Shown here piece after piece: positions 25,197 through 34,095 of a DNA stretch of 64,000 nucleotides; position 1 is the first letter of the stretch, and each line of letters begins with the position of its first letter. The DNA comes from Crateriforma spongiae (GTDB taxonomy: Bacteria; Planctomycetota; Planctomycetia; Pirellulales; Pirellulaceae), in assembly GCF_012290005.1 (NCBI RefSeq), contig NZ_JAAXMS010000003.1:124001-188000 (forward strand), given 5' to 3'. The notes under the pieces were generated by a model. That model saw only the letters and a program-made list of their open reading frames with translations. It searched no databases and was not told the origin of the DNA. The translations under genes were made by a program, and so were the position numbers.

Positions 25197-26672
25197 TCAG
25201 CGTGATTGGATCCAACGCAGCAGCGTTCGGACCATCGCGCCGGTCGCGCCGGCATCGCGATGGGGCAGCGGCGAATCGGCAAACGCCGGGCCGGCGATGT
25301 CCATGTGAACCCACGGGGTATCGCCGACAAACTGTTCCAACAGTTTGGCCGCCGTAATGGCACCGCCCCAGCGTCCTTCGCCGACATTCTTGATGTCCGC
25401 GACTTTGCTTTTGATCTTCTCGTCGTACAGCGAAAACATGGGCAATTGCCAAGCGGGTTCGCCTTCGGCATCCGCCGCGGCACGAACTTCGCCGCACAGG
25501 TCATCCCGGTTGCTCATCAGACCGGTGACTTCGCGCCCCAGTGCGACCATGCAGGCACCGGTCAGGGTCGCCAGATCGACCATCGCTTGTGGTTGATGTC
25601 CGACTGCCACGTCCAAGGTGTCAGCCAACACGACACGACCTTCGGCATCGGTGTTCAGGATTTCAATGGTCGTGCCTTGCCGCGTTTCGACCACGTCACC
25701 CAGTTTGTAACTGGACCCGCTGACCATGTTTTCGGCCAACCCACAAAACCCGATGACGTTCCGCGGGATCTTCAGTTGGGCCACCGCTCGCATCACGCTG
25801 GCAACCGTGGCCGCACCGGCCATGTCGCACTTCATGTCGACCATGCCTTCGCTGGGTTTCAGCGACAAACCGCCGCTGTCAAACGTGACGCCTTTGCCGA
25901 CCAGGGCGATCGGCGCCTCATTGGGATCCGCGGCCCCGTTATGTCGAAGAATGACCAGTCGCGGTCGGCGTGCGGAACCCTGGCCGACGGCCAAGATCGC
26001 GCGACAGCCTTCGGATTCCAAACGGTGTTCGTCCCAAACTTCGACCTCAAGCCCGACCTCGTTGCCGAACTTTTGTGCCCGAGCGGCGAAGCTTTCGGGA
26101 TACAGAATACCTGCCGGTTCGTTGACTAAACGTCGGCACCGATTGACGGCGTCCCCGATGATCTTGCCCGTGGTCACCTGTTGTTGGCCCGTACCCAAAA
26201 AGTCGATTTGTGTCGGGGCATAGAACTGGGGTGGGTCACCCTGCTGATAGATGCCCTGCGTTTCACACCCGGCCAAAGCACCGGCGACGACGGCATCCGC
26301 GTTATCGGAGCCCGCCAAGCTTGCGGCGTCGATCACCACACGTTGACGCTGACGTTTGGTCAGTTTGCGGATCGCCGTCGCGGCCAGATCGAATCCATCG
26401 GAACGCTGTTGCTTGGCACCCGTTCCGATGGTCATGATCAGCGGCACATCGGCATCGCCGGTGGTGACCATGAACACTTCGCCGCACTTGCCGCTGATTT
26501 CACCTCGCCGGATCCAGTCGTCGATCAGCTTCCGCTGCATTGCCGAAATGCCAGGCATTTCCGGCATGGCATCAGTGCCCGATGCGACGCCGACGACCAG
26601 ACAATCGCATCGACTATCAAGGTCGGAAACGGCGTTCAACTTGGGCGTGGGCAACGGAAGGCTGTTGGGCAT
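25197..26672 (-). CDS. pepA: leucyl aminopeptidase (M17)
   Basis: A 491-aa cytosolic di-metal aminopeptidase. The catalytic C-terminal domain has VGKGVTFDSGGLSLKP (metal-binding Lys and Asp), MKCDMAGAATV, and the family signature NTDAEGRVVLADTL. The N-terminal macro-like domain (CDCLVVGVASG ...) is typical of PepA. The ATG at 26672 (PNSLPLPTPKLNAVSDLD) gives the usual family length; an in-frame longer start at 26753 adds an unconserved Pro-rich leader. The stop is 14 bases from that of the convergent tetR gene. Confidence 0.95.
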   Translation of the reverse strand: MPNSLPLPTPKLNAVSDLDSRCDCLVVGVASGTDAMPEMPGISAMQRKLIDDWIRRGEISGKCGEVFMVTTGDADVPLIMTIGTGAKQQRSDGFDLAATAIRKLTKRQRQRVVIDAASLAGSDNADAVVAGALAGCETQGIYQQGDPPQFYAPTQIDFLGTGQQQVTTGKIIGDAVNRCRRLVNEPAGILYPESFAARAQKFGNEVGLEVEVWDEHRLESEGCRAILAVGQGSARRPRLVILRHNGAADPNEAPIALVGKGVTFDSGGLSLKPSEGMVDMKCDMAGAATVASVMRAVAQLKIPRNVIGFCGLAENMVSGSSYKLGDVVETRQGTTIEILNTDAEGRVVLADTLDVAVGHQPQAMVDLATLTGACMVALGREVTGLMSNRDDLCGEVRAAADAEGEPAWQLPMFSLYDEKIKSKVADIKNVGEGRWGGAITAAKLLEQFVGDTPWVHMDIAGPAFADSPLPHRDAGATGAMVRTLLRWIQSR

Positions 26673-26881
26673 AGGACCGGCAGGGGCGTCAAAGGCAAGC
26701 GGCGTCGGCAAAGTTGCACGGTGAAACGGATCCGGGCATCGCCACGGGGGCACCGACGCGTTAGTGTAGCGCCGCGGTAACGGTTATCACAGCCAGCTCC
26801 CCTGATTAAATCCGCCAGTTGACGGCTCGGGTGAAAGGCAAAAAGGGGGCGATCGACAGTACGTGCAAGAGATTCCCGATC

Positions 26882-28732
26882 GTGAAGCATCGAAGTACCC
26901 GTGACGTTGTTGACGACCTTCGTGCCGGCGGTCGGTTGATCGAGATCGACGATCCAGTGGATCCCCACTTGGAAGCCGCGGAGATCCAACGCCGCGTCTA
27001 TGCCAACGGCGGTCCCGCGGTCCTGTTCCATCACTTGACTGGGACTCCGTTTCCTGCGGTATCGAATCTGTTCGGTTCCTTGGACCAGGCACGCTATCTG
27101 TTTCGTAGCACACTGGAATCGGTACGCCGTCTGATCGAGATGAAGGTGGATCCGTCCGCATTGCCCAAGCGGCCGCTACGCTACGCCGGAGTTCCCGTGA
27201 CGGCTGTGCGGATGTTGCCTCGAAAGGTCCGCCGTGGCGCGGTGATGGGACATCAGACGGCGTTGTCCAAGTTGCCGCCGATCAAGTGCTGGCCCGATGA
27301 CGGTGGTGCCTTTGTGACGCTGCCACAGGTCCTGAGCAGTGATCCGGATCAACCGAATCATCTGATGAAGATCAATCTGGGAATGTATCGGGTCCAGCTG
27401 GATGGCAACGACTACGAAACGGATCGCGAAACCGGATTGCACTATCAGATCCATCGCGGCATCGGCGTGCACCATCGCCGTGCGCTCGACCTGGGCCAAC
27501 CTTTAAAGGTGGTGATCACCGTTGGCGGCAGTCCGGCGATGTCTTTGGCGGCGGTGATGCCATTGCCAGAAGGATTGACGGAACTGACGTTTGCCGGGGC
27601 GCTTGCCGGTCGCCGGATTCGCATGATCGTCGGTGATCACGCACCGGTTTATGCCGATGCCGATTTTGCGATTGTGGGAACGATCGATCCCGGTCGCACC
27701 AAACCCGAAGGCCCCTTTGGAGATCACTTGGGCTATTACAGTTTGCGGCACGATTACCCGGTGCTTCGTGTCCAGCATGTCTGGCACCGCGACGACGCTA
27801 TCTGGCCTTTCACCGTGGTGGGGCGTCCGCCACAGGAAGACACCACGTTCGGTCAGCTCATTCACGAACTGACCGATCCGATCATCCCCACGGTCATCCC
27901 GGGGGTGAAGGCGGTTCACGCGGTCGATGCGGCCGGCGTTCATCCGCTGTTGTTGGCCATCGGCAGCGAACGATACATGCCATACATGGAACGAAGCGAG
28001 CCCCAGGAATTGCTGACCCAGGCGAATGCCATTTTGGGCAATGGTCAGTTGTCGCTGGCGAAATATTTGTGGATCACCGATGATCCCGATCAGACGTTGA
28101 AGATTCACGATATCGCATCGTTCATGAATCATCTGTTGTGCCGGGTTGATTGGCGTCGCGACTTGCACTTCCAAACCAAGACCACGATCGACACGCTGGA
28201 CTACAGCGGTCATGGATTCAATCAAGGATCCAAAGTCGTTGTGGCTGCGACGGGGGCTCCGGTGCGAACGCTTGGAACGGAGGTGCCCGCGGATTTGAAA
28301 CTACCTGATGGTTTTTCTGGTCCTAGGGTTGTGATACCGGGCGTGCTGGCGATTTGCGGGCCGCGACATGGTGTGGACTCGGCGGCCAATGATCTGCGGC
28401 GGCTGTGCGAAAGTTTGGCCGGCGGCCCAGGCGGACAGCCCGACGAATCGCTGCGTGCTTGGCCGCTGATCACCGTCGTCGACGATTCGGAATTCGCCGC
28501 CAAGACGATCGACAACTGGCTATGGCTGACGTTCACCCGCAGCAATCCCGCGGTCGACATCGCAGGGGTCGGTGCCGCAATCGTTCAAAAGCATTGGGGG
28601 TGCGTGGGGCCATTGGTGATCGATGCGCGAAGCAAAGACTTTCACGCACCGCCGCTGATCGAAGATCCCCAGGTGACGGCCAAGGTGGACGCGCGGGCCG
28701 CACGTGGCGGACCGCTGGCACGTTACTTGTGA
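26882..28732 (+). CDS. UbiD-family prenylated-FMN decarboxylase
   Basis: A 616-aa UbiD-type (de)carboxylase. The signature KPEGPFGDHLGYYS contains the catalytic Glu near residue 276, and the earlier NLGMYRVQ ... HRGIGVHHRRA block is the prFMN/metal-binding region. A C-terminal VDWRRDLHF and HWGCVGPLVIDARSKD end the protein. Family members act on aromatic or unsaturated acids; the substrate is not predictable, and no ubiX-like flavin prenyltransferase is adjacent. The start is uncertain: GTG 26882 gives KHRSTRDVVDDLRAGGRLI, while upstream TTG 26819 and GTG 26831 are in frame. Confidence 0.88.
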   Translation: MKHRSTRDVVDDLRAGGRLIEIDDPVDPHLEAAEIQRRVYANGGPAVLFHHLTGTPFPAVSNLFGSLDQARYLFRSTLESVRRLIEMKVDPSALPKRPLRYAGVPVTAVRMLPRKVRRGAVMGHQTALSKLPPIKCWPDDGGAFVTLPQVLSSDPDQPNHLMKINLGMYRVQLDGNDYETDRETGLHYQIHRGIGVHHRRALDLGQPLKVVITVGGSPAMSLAAVMPLPEGLTELTFAGALAGRRIRMIVGDHAPVYADADFAIVGTIDPGRTKPEGPFGDHLGYYSLRHDYPVLRVQHVWHRDDAIWPFTVVGRPPQEDTTFGQLIHELTDPIIPTVIPGVKAVHAVDAAGVHPLLLAIGSERYMPYMERSEPQELLTQANAILGNGQLSLAKYLWITDDPDQTLKIHDIASFMNHLLCRVDWRRDLHFQTKTTIDTLDYSGHGFNQGSKVVVAATGAPVRTLGTEVPADLKLPDGFSGPRVVIPGVLAICGPRHGVDSAANDLRRLCESLAGGPGGQPDESLRAWPLITVVDDSEFAAKTIDNWLWLTFTRSNPAVDIAGVGAAIVQKHWGCVGPLVIDARSKDFHAPPLIEDPQVTAKVDARAARGGPLARYL

Positions 28733-28768
28733 TCGGCATCGTCTTGGGCGTTGACGAATCGCGAATGA

Positions 28769-30226
28769 CTATTTTGCGGTGGGCTTCTTGCGTTTGCTTC
28801 CAGAGGATCGCTGATTGGCGGGCAACCGAAGTCCGGTATCGCGATCAAATCCGTCTGGAGTCAGACCTTCGGCGTTGCCGTCAAAATTGTCGGCGGTCAG
28901 GTCGGCAAAGGCGTCCAACGCCGAGCGCAATGATTGCTGCACCGATTCGTTGGCCGGGCGGTCGTACAGGTTATCCAAGCAATGCGGATCGGCGGCGACG
29001 TCGTACAGGGCAAAGCGGGGTCGTGGCACCATGAAAACGTCGGTGGGCGGTCCTGTTAGGCGACCTTCGTCTCGCAGTCGTTGCATTTCCTGGTACGTAG
29101 CACTGCGAACCCCATCGGCCGGCGGTGTCGCGGGCAACTCGGGCAGGTCGTTTCGGATCATCAGGTGGTCCTGCGTGATCACGGCTCGTTCACGTGCCCG
29201 ATAATCGTGCCAGTTGTGTTCGGCGAACGCAAAGCGACGGACCGTTGCATCGGAGTCGTTTAGGATTGGGCGGATTGATACGCCTTGAAAGGTTGGCGGT
29301 CGGTCGACACCGGCCAAATCCACCATGGTTGCGACCAGATCGATCACACTGACAAGACTTTGGGTCGATCCCGTGGCCTTCAATCCGGCCGGCCAGTGGA
29401 CCACGAGCGGCGTCCGTACGCCGTCGACGTTGACGCGCGTCTTGCAGTGTGGGAACGGCCGGCCGTTATCGCTGATGACAAACACCACGGTGTTTTCCAG
29501 CACGCCTTGCCGGTCCAGGGTTTCGACCACCTTGCCGATGTACTGGTCGAAACGGCTGATCTCGTCGTAGTACAACGCGATGTCTTCGCGAACGGCCGGG
29601 GTGTCGGGGAAAATTGCGGGAACGCGAACGTCGGCCGGATCGTGCGGTGGATCCACGGCACCGGGCTGGTACCCGCGGTGTGGGTCGCTACTGGCCAACC
29701 ACGCAAAGAAGGGCTGATCCGCCGGACGATCGGTGACCGCTTCGACCCAGCGACCGTTGTTGCCGGGCCCACCATTGGTATCCAAGACACGATCAAACTG
29801 CGATTTGGCGTCGTTTCCCAGGTGCCACTTTCCGGCGGCGACGGTGTGATAGCCGGCTTCCCGAAGCGGCGTCGTGACCATGACCTGATCGGCCGGCAAA
29901 GGAAGGTGAAGCTCGCCCGCGCCGGTCGAATGTGGGTATCGGCTGGTCAGAATGGAACAACGACTGGGGCTGCACGACGAACACGTCAAATAGGCGCGGT
30001 CGAACCGCAGCCCATTCTCGGCCAGCGCATCGATATTGGGCGTTCGGATCGTTTCGTTGCCGTAGGTACCGAAATCGTCCCAGGCGGCATCATCGGCGAT
30101 GAAGACCACAAAGTTTGGCGATGAGGCGTCTTGTGCCTGTGTCGTTGTCGGACTGGGCCAAGGCAATCCGGTGGGTAAAGACAACAATACAAGTGCGGAC
30201 AAGCAAACCTTGGGGCGCAAGATCAT
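28769..30226 (-). CDS. secreted sulfatase (S1 family)
   Basis: A 485-aa arylsulfatase-fold enzyme with a signal peptide (MILRPKVCLSALVLLSLPTG, cleavage after TTTQA). Metal-binding FIADDAAWDDFGTYG is followed by the formylglycine motif C85-S-P-S-R in SSCSPSRCSILTSRYPHSTG and by TVAAGKWHLG. Further active-site residues are in VFVISDNGRPFPHCKTRVN. The SSCSPSR context and GAGELHLPLP recall the N-sulfoglucosamine sulfohydrolase group, so a sulfated glycosaminoglycan or algal polysaccharide is a possible target (inference). Activity needs a formylglycine-generating enzyme from elsewhere. It converges with the UbiD gene. Confidence 0.92.
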   Translation of the reverse strand: MILRPKVCLSALVLLSLPTGLPWPSPTTTQAQDASSPNFVVFIADDAAWDDFGTYGNETIRTPNIDALAENGLRFDRAYLTCSSCSPSRCSILTSRYPHSTGAGELHLPLPADQVMVTTPLREAGYHTVAAGKWHLGNDAKSQFDRVLDTNGGPGNNGRWVEAVTDRPADQPFFAWLASSDPHRGYQPGAVDPPHDPADVRVPAIFPDTPAVREDIALYYDEISRFDQYIGKVVETLDRQGVLENTVVFVISDNGRPFPHCKTRVNVDGVRTPLVVHWPAGLKATGSTQSLVSVIDLVATMVDLAGVDRPPTFQGVSIRPILNDSDATVRRFAFAEHNWHDYRARERAVITQDHLMIRNDLPELPATPPADGVRSATYQEMQRLRDEGRLTGPPTDVFMVPRPRFALYDVAADPHCLDNLYDRPANESVQQSLRSALDAFADLTADNFDGNAEGLTPDGFDRDTGLRLPANQRSSGSKRKKPTAK

Positions 30227-30372
30227 GGCAAGAATTGATCGATGGAGGTGGGGCGTGGAAGGCGGGGGCGAAGTCGACGAGTACGGGCGCCGGTCGAAAG
30301 CAATGTCGACACAGAAGCCCGACGGATGATCGCGTCGCGGATGACTCGTGAAGATAACAGACCAGCCGTCGG

Positions 30373-30389
30373 GATGGGGAAATCCCATC
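30373..30389 (-). terminator. small hairpin after the pseudopilin cluster
   Basis: GATGGG (30373-30378) and CCCATC (30384-30389) form a 6-bp hairpin with a 5-nt loop, 30 bases after the stop of the last pseudopilin gene. There is no T run, so a role as transcript end is only suggested. Confidence 0.28.
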
Positions 30390-30418
30390 AAATGCAATCC
30401 CGGCACTCGCAGGGGGGA

Positions 30419-30799
30419 TCAGGGCAGCGTGATGCGTTTGGCTGCCGCCGCAGCGGTTGCACCGGGATACAAATAGGCCGCGATGGTCACATTGCCCATG
30501 CCGTCATTGGTCACCACGGCGAAAGCACCCGGGATCATTGCGGTTGGATCGACCACGTTTCCCGCAAAGGCGGTGTCTTGGTGCACAAAAGCTTCGGCAC
30601 GGGCAATCAGGCCGGCGGCGGTTTGGCGAGCCTGGGCCGCCGTACGCAGGCTGTTGATGCGCTGGCGTTGATGGGTGCCGGCACGCAGGATGGCAATCGC
30701 GCTGATCGATAGAACAGCCGCGGCCAAGGTGCACAGCAAAACCGCACCGCCCTGGCGATGACGGTGGCGAAGTGTCGATTGTGGGCGTTGCGCAGACAT
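30419..30799 (-). CDS. short GspK/PilX-like pseudopilin
   Basis: A 126-aa protein with a basic N-terminus (QRPQSTLRHRHRQGG) and a hydrophobic helix AVLLCTLAAAVLSISAIAIL. It follows the class III signal pattern (cleavage after Gly) but has no Glu at +5, a feature of GspK and PilX. It stands in the K position of a gspG-H-I-J-K order but is far shorter than GspK, which is usually near 300 residues. The C-terminal part (TAMIPGAFAVVTNDGMGNVT) is a small beta-rich domain. It starts 10 bases after the gspJ-like stop. Confidence 0.72.
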   Translation of the reverse strand: MSAQRPQSTLRHRHRQGGAVLLCTLAAAVLSISAIAILRAGTHQRQRINSLRTAAQARQTAAGLIARAEAFVHQDTAFAGNVVDPTAMIPGAFAVVTNDGMGNVTIAAYLYPGATAAAAAKRITLP

Positions 30800-30809
30800 G
30801 TTGTGGATC

Positions 30810-31346
30810 CTAGAGGGCGACCGTCATAGCGGCTGACTTGGTAACCCGAGTCGCCGGATCGCGAATGTCCAGTTGCAATTCCAGCCCCACGACCGGATTG
30901 CCCGTCGCGGTCGATTTCAATTCGGTCGCACGAAACGCGCTGGCCGATTCCGCCAGTACCGTGGTGGCGATGCCATCGTCCATGACCAGTTGGCTGCGAT
31001 TGATGCGAACCAACGCGGTGCGGCCGGCCAGGGTCGTGATCCGCAAGGCACGTCCCCCGGAAACCACTTGAGTGTGTGGATTCATACGGATTTGATCCGC
31101 CAACCATCGCAGCGAACGTCGCCCCTGACTTTCGATGCTTCCGTCACCTTGGGCACGGGCGATTGCCTGAGAACTTGATCGCATCACGCCGGCGATCGGG
31201 ACCATCATCACGGCCACAATCATGGTGCACGCGATCACTTCCAGGATGCTGATGCCGGCACGAGTTCGGCGGACAGGTCTCCTCGGCGGGCAGGCCTTTG
31301 CACGGTCCGGCGTTATCTCGCGAGGCACTGCTTTGCGTGTCGTCAT
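30810..31346 (-). CDS. GspJ/PilW-like minor pseudopilin
   Basis: A 178-aa prepilin-like protein. The long basic leader ends RRTRAG and the mature helix begins ISILEVIACTMIVAVMMVPI, with Glu at +5. The later part has a repeated beta pattern (ALRITTLAGRTALVRINRSQ, LELQLDIRDPATR) typical of the globular domain of GspJ/PilW. Its ATG overlaps the gspI-like stop (ATGA at 31343-31346). Confidence 0.82.
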   Translation of the reverse strand: MTTRKAVPREITPDRAKACPPRRPVRRTRAGISILEVIACTMIVAVMMVPIAGVMRSSSQAIARAQGDGSIESQGRRSLRWLADQIRMNPHTQVVSGGRALRITTLAGRTALVRINRSQLVMDDGIATTVLAESASAFRATELKSTATGNPVVGLELQLDIRDPATRVTKSAAMTVAL

Positions 31347-31786
31347 GGCGCGGCCCTTTGCGTTCGCAAGGATTCGGCCGGTTCATCCATGTCGTAGCGC
31401 CGATTGTTGTTGACGTCTCGCCACACCAGGGCATCGATGGTGATCACTTCCATTCCCGCGGGCAACGTCGTATCAGCGGCGGTTGTCAAAGTTGCACGCA
31501 GGGGCGGACCGTCCGTTGCGGTCAAGCTAAGGTTTTGGACCACAGGGCGACTGCGCCGGAATGTCGAATCGAAGACCGAAGGATCGGTCAGGCGGATTTT
31601 GGTTTGTTCCAGCAACTGTTCGGCTTCGTGAAGCATCGTTTCGCGAAGCGACGATCTCCGGTGCAGGCTTTCGTTCTGCTGAAGCATTTTGACCGAAGGG
31701 ATCAAGACCACCGCCAGCAACATGCTGCCCGCGGCGACATCGATCAGCGTGGCCCCACGACGATGATTGCGACGACATCGAATCAT
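31343..31786 (-). CDS. GspI/PilV-like minor pseudopilin with Asp at +5
   Basis: A 147-aa prepilin-like protein. After the basic leader MIRCRRNHRRG the mature helix begins ATLIDVAAGSMLLAVVLIPS, so the normally invariant Glu at +5 is Asp. The C-terminus contains a DVNNNRRYDMDEP loop that looks like a calcium-binding turn. It overlaps its neighbours by 4 bases at each end, so the three genes H-I-J are translationally coupled. Confidence 0.8.
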   Translation of the reverse strand: MIRCRRNHRRGATLIDVAAGSMLLAVVLIPSVKMLQQNESLHRRSSLRETMLHEAEQLLEQTKIRLTDPSVFDSTFRRSRPVVQNLSLTATDGPPLRATLTTAADTTLPAGMEVITIDALVWRDVNNNRRYDMDEPAESLRTQRAAP

Positions 31787-32268
31787 TGGATCGTTCCTGA
31801 AACGGCGGTGATGCGGACTTCATCGGTGACGGTGCCGTCACTGAGACGCAGTTGGACGTCGCGATCGGCCGAACCGGTCGGATAGAAGGTCACATTGTTT
31901 CGTGTCGGACGCAGGCTGGCGGTTGACTGCAAGGCGATCGTCCATTGTTTGGCCGGTCCCATCGGTCCAGCGGCTTGGTCAATCTGCCATTGGTCGTTGC
32001 GTGTATCCATAGTCACCCGAACATCGGCTTGTTGTTCGATCGCGGTGTTGCGAATCGTGCGCAGGGCCTGACGCAATTGTTCGGCGTCGCCGCGAACGTT
32101 TCGTCGGGCGTACCACTGTCCGTCCAGTTGTGTCATCCCGATCAAGGCAACACCGCTGATGACGATCAAGATCATGGTGACTTCGATCAATGACATTCCG
32201 TCACGTCGGCGCCCTGACGGCCGCGGCGAAGCGAACGCCGGATCGGTCGTGCGATGCGAGTGATTCAT
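31783..32268 (-). CDS. GspH-like minor pseudopilin
   Basis: A 161-aa prepilin-like protein. The long leader ends SGRRRDG and the helix begins MSLIEVTMILIVISGVALIG with Glu at +5. The C-terminal domain (QLRQALRTIRNTAIEQQADV, NNVTFYPTGSADRDVQLRLS) has the GspH/FimT pattern of a helix followed by beta strands. The ATG at 32268 is chosen, with another in-frame ATG at 32283; neither has a good ribosome binding site. It is the first gene after the terminator that follows the gspG-like gene. Confidence 0.83.
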   Translation of the reverse strand: MNHSHRTTDPAFASPRPSGRRRDGMSLIEVTMILIVISGVALIGMTQLDGQWYARRNVRGDAEQLRQALRTIRNTAIEQQADVRVTMDTRNDQWQIDQAAGPMGPAKQWTIALQSTASLRPTRNNVTFYPTGSADRDVQLRLSDGTVTDEVRITAVSGTIQ

Positions 32269-32320
32269 TGTTCGAAACACCATGCCGGGCAAGCGGTACA
32301 GAGCCTGAGGATTGACCATG

Positions 32321-32388
32321 AAATAAAAAAGTCCGCCACAGGAACCGGCCGGACACGGGAAATGCCAGACATGCCCAGGGCGGACTTC
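32321..32388 (-). terminator. intrinsic terminator between gspG-like and gspH-like genes
   Basis: AAGTCCGCC (complement of 32379-32387) and GGCGGACTT (complement of 32329-32337) form a 9-bp stem enclosing a GC-rich 41-nt loop with its own small hairpins, followed on the minus strand by TTTTTATTT. It would end most transcripts of the gspG-like gene and leave the minor pseudopilins at a lower level. Confidence 0.8.
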
Positions 32389-32428
32389 TTTCGTCGATGT
32401 GTGGGGCAAAGATTCGCCAGAGGCGGTC

Positions 32429-32755
32429 TTAGCGTTCGGTCCACTCACCGGTGTTGCGGTCGACTTTCCATTTGCGGCTCAACGCTCGCACGTAGTCTTG
32501 TTCTGCCTGGGTATCGTTCTTCAGATAGCCGGAGGTCACCAAGTTGTTGATGCTGCGGGGAAAGGCTTGGTTTTCCAGGAAATAGGTCTGGCTCATCGCG
32601 TCCAACGAAGCCTTGGTTTGGACGTCCATCTTTTCTTCGCTCTTGGCCCGCATCGGTGCGACCGTTGCCACAGTGGCGGCTGCAACGACGGCAAGGATGA
32701 TGACGGCGGCGATGACTTCAAGCAGCGAAAAACCTGACTTTTTGCAGCGTTTCAT
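32429..32755 (-). CDS. GspG-like major pseudopilin
   Basis: A 108-aa prepilin-like protein. The short leader MKRCKKSG is followed by FSLLEVIAAVIILAVVAAAT with Glu at +5. The small C-terminal domain (SQTYFLENQAFPRSINNLVT, KWKVDRNTGEWTER) is of the short GspG/Tfp pseudopilin type seen in planctomycetes. GGAG lies about ten bases before the ATG, the best ribosome binding site in the cluster, which fits higher expression than the genes after the terminator. Processing must rely on a prepilin peptidase elsewhere, possibly shared with CpaA. Confidence 0.87.
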   Translation of the reverse strand: MKRCKKSGFSLLEVIAAVIILAVVAAATVATVAPMRAKSEEKMDVQTKASLDAMSQTYFLENQAFPRSINNLVTSGYLKNDTQAEQDYVRALSRKWKVDRNTGEWTER

Positions 32756-33051
32756 GGTATGAATGCTCCGGTGATTTTTGTTTCGACTAGGCGTGTGAGA
32801 AGACCGCAGAAGATCTGCGTTCACTCGAAACCTAGGTCACAAAAATTCAGCATGTCGGCCAAAATTTTGGAAATCTGCCCTCGCCCTGGTGGTGTCCATC
32901 CCTTCATGTCAGCGGCGGATGTCACTAGGCTGCCAGCCGTCACGTTTCTAGGCCGACGATCATCACCGCCGCTCCGCCGGTCCATCGTCGCCGCCCGATT
33001 TCCTGTTCCGGTTGGTGGAGCGTCCGGTCCGAAAACCCGATTGATTGTTTG

Positions 33052-34050
33052 ATGACGAAGTATGACGTGTTCGCTCTGGGCAACGCCTTGGTCGACATCC
33101 AGGCCCGTGTCGGTGACGCGGTTTTGTCCGAGCTGGAATTGGATAAGGGGGTCATGACGCTGGTCGACGATGACCGCCAAGCGGCCGTGTTGAAAGCGGT
33201 CGACGGGACGCCCCTGAATCGTTGCGCCGGCGGGTCGGCGGCCAACACCGTCGTGGCCTTGGCCGACTTTGGCGGGTCCGCCGCATTTTTGGGAAAGATC
33301 GGCCAGGATGAAATCGGCGACTTCTTTCTGGACGATATGCGGAAACTTGGCATTGGTATCGATGTCGAACCGACCGAAGGTGTGCGGACCGGAACCTGTG
33401 CGATTCTGATCACCGAGGACGCACAGCGAACGATGCTGACCAACCTTGGGGCCTCGGCGACGCTCAGTGACCAAGACGTCACCGATGACATGATTCGGCA
33501 ATCCAAGTATGTCTATGTCGAAGGCTATTTGTTGCCCGGTGATGGCACCAAGCAGGCCGCGTACCGGACCATGGAATTGGCGAAACAGCATGGCGTCAAA
33601 GTCGCGTTCACCGCAAGTGATCCGTTTCTGGTGAACATGATCCGTGACGAGATTTGGGATCTGATCACCGGACCGGTCGACTTGTTCTTCTGCAACGAAG
33701 AAGAGGCCAAGAGTCTGACCGGTGAAGAAGATCCGATCGTCGCGGCGGGCAAGATTCATGAACACTGTGAGAACGTCGCCCTGACGTTGGGACCGAAGGG
33801 TTCGATCATCATGCACGGCGGCGAAGCGTTTCCGATCGAAGGCGTCGTCGTGGATGCCGTCGACACCACCGGTGCTGGTGACATGTACGCCGGGGCGATG
33901 TTGTACGGCATCACCAGCGGCATGAATTGGCGCCAGGCCGGCCATCTGGCTTCCCACGCGGCGGCTCGAATCGTGTCGCAGATGGGCGCGCGGCTGGGAC
34001 AGAAATTCACCGCCGAAGAAATCGAAAGCTTCGGCAAGCTGCCCGTCTAG
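33052..34050 (+). CDS. PfkB-family sugar/nucleoside kinase
   Basis: A 332-aa ribokinase/adenosine-kinase-type protein. The N-terminus [15 protein letters not shown] and the GG motif [14 protein letters not shown] bind the sugar or nucleoside. The C-terminal signature [16 protein letters not shown] carries the catalytic Asp and the anion hole. The size and the ALGNALVD start resemble adenosine kinase-like members, but the substrate is not fixed. It is divergent from the pseudopilin cluster across a 296-base spacer and converges with the BNR_4 gene. Confidence 0.92.
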   Translation: MTKYDVFALGNALVDIQARVGDAVLSELELDKGVMTLVDDDRQAAVLKAVDGTPLNRCAGGSAANTVVALADFGGSAAFLGKIGQDEIGDFFLDDMRKLGIGIDVEPTEGVRTGTCAILITEDAQRTMLTNLGASATLSDQDVTDDMIRQSKYVYVEGYLLPGDGTKQAAYRTMELAKQHGVKVAFTASDPFLVNMIRDEIWDLITGPVDLFFCNEEEAKSLTGEEDPIVAAGKIHEHCENVALTLGPKGSIIMHGGEAFPIEGVVVDAVDTTGAGDMYAGAMLYGITSGMNWRQAGHLASHAAARIVSQMGARLGQKFTAEEIESFGKLPV

Positions 34051-34095
34051 TCGAACGTCGGGACGACTGAATTCGGCCCCATGTTTTGATCCTGA

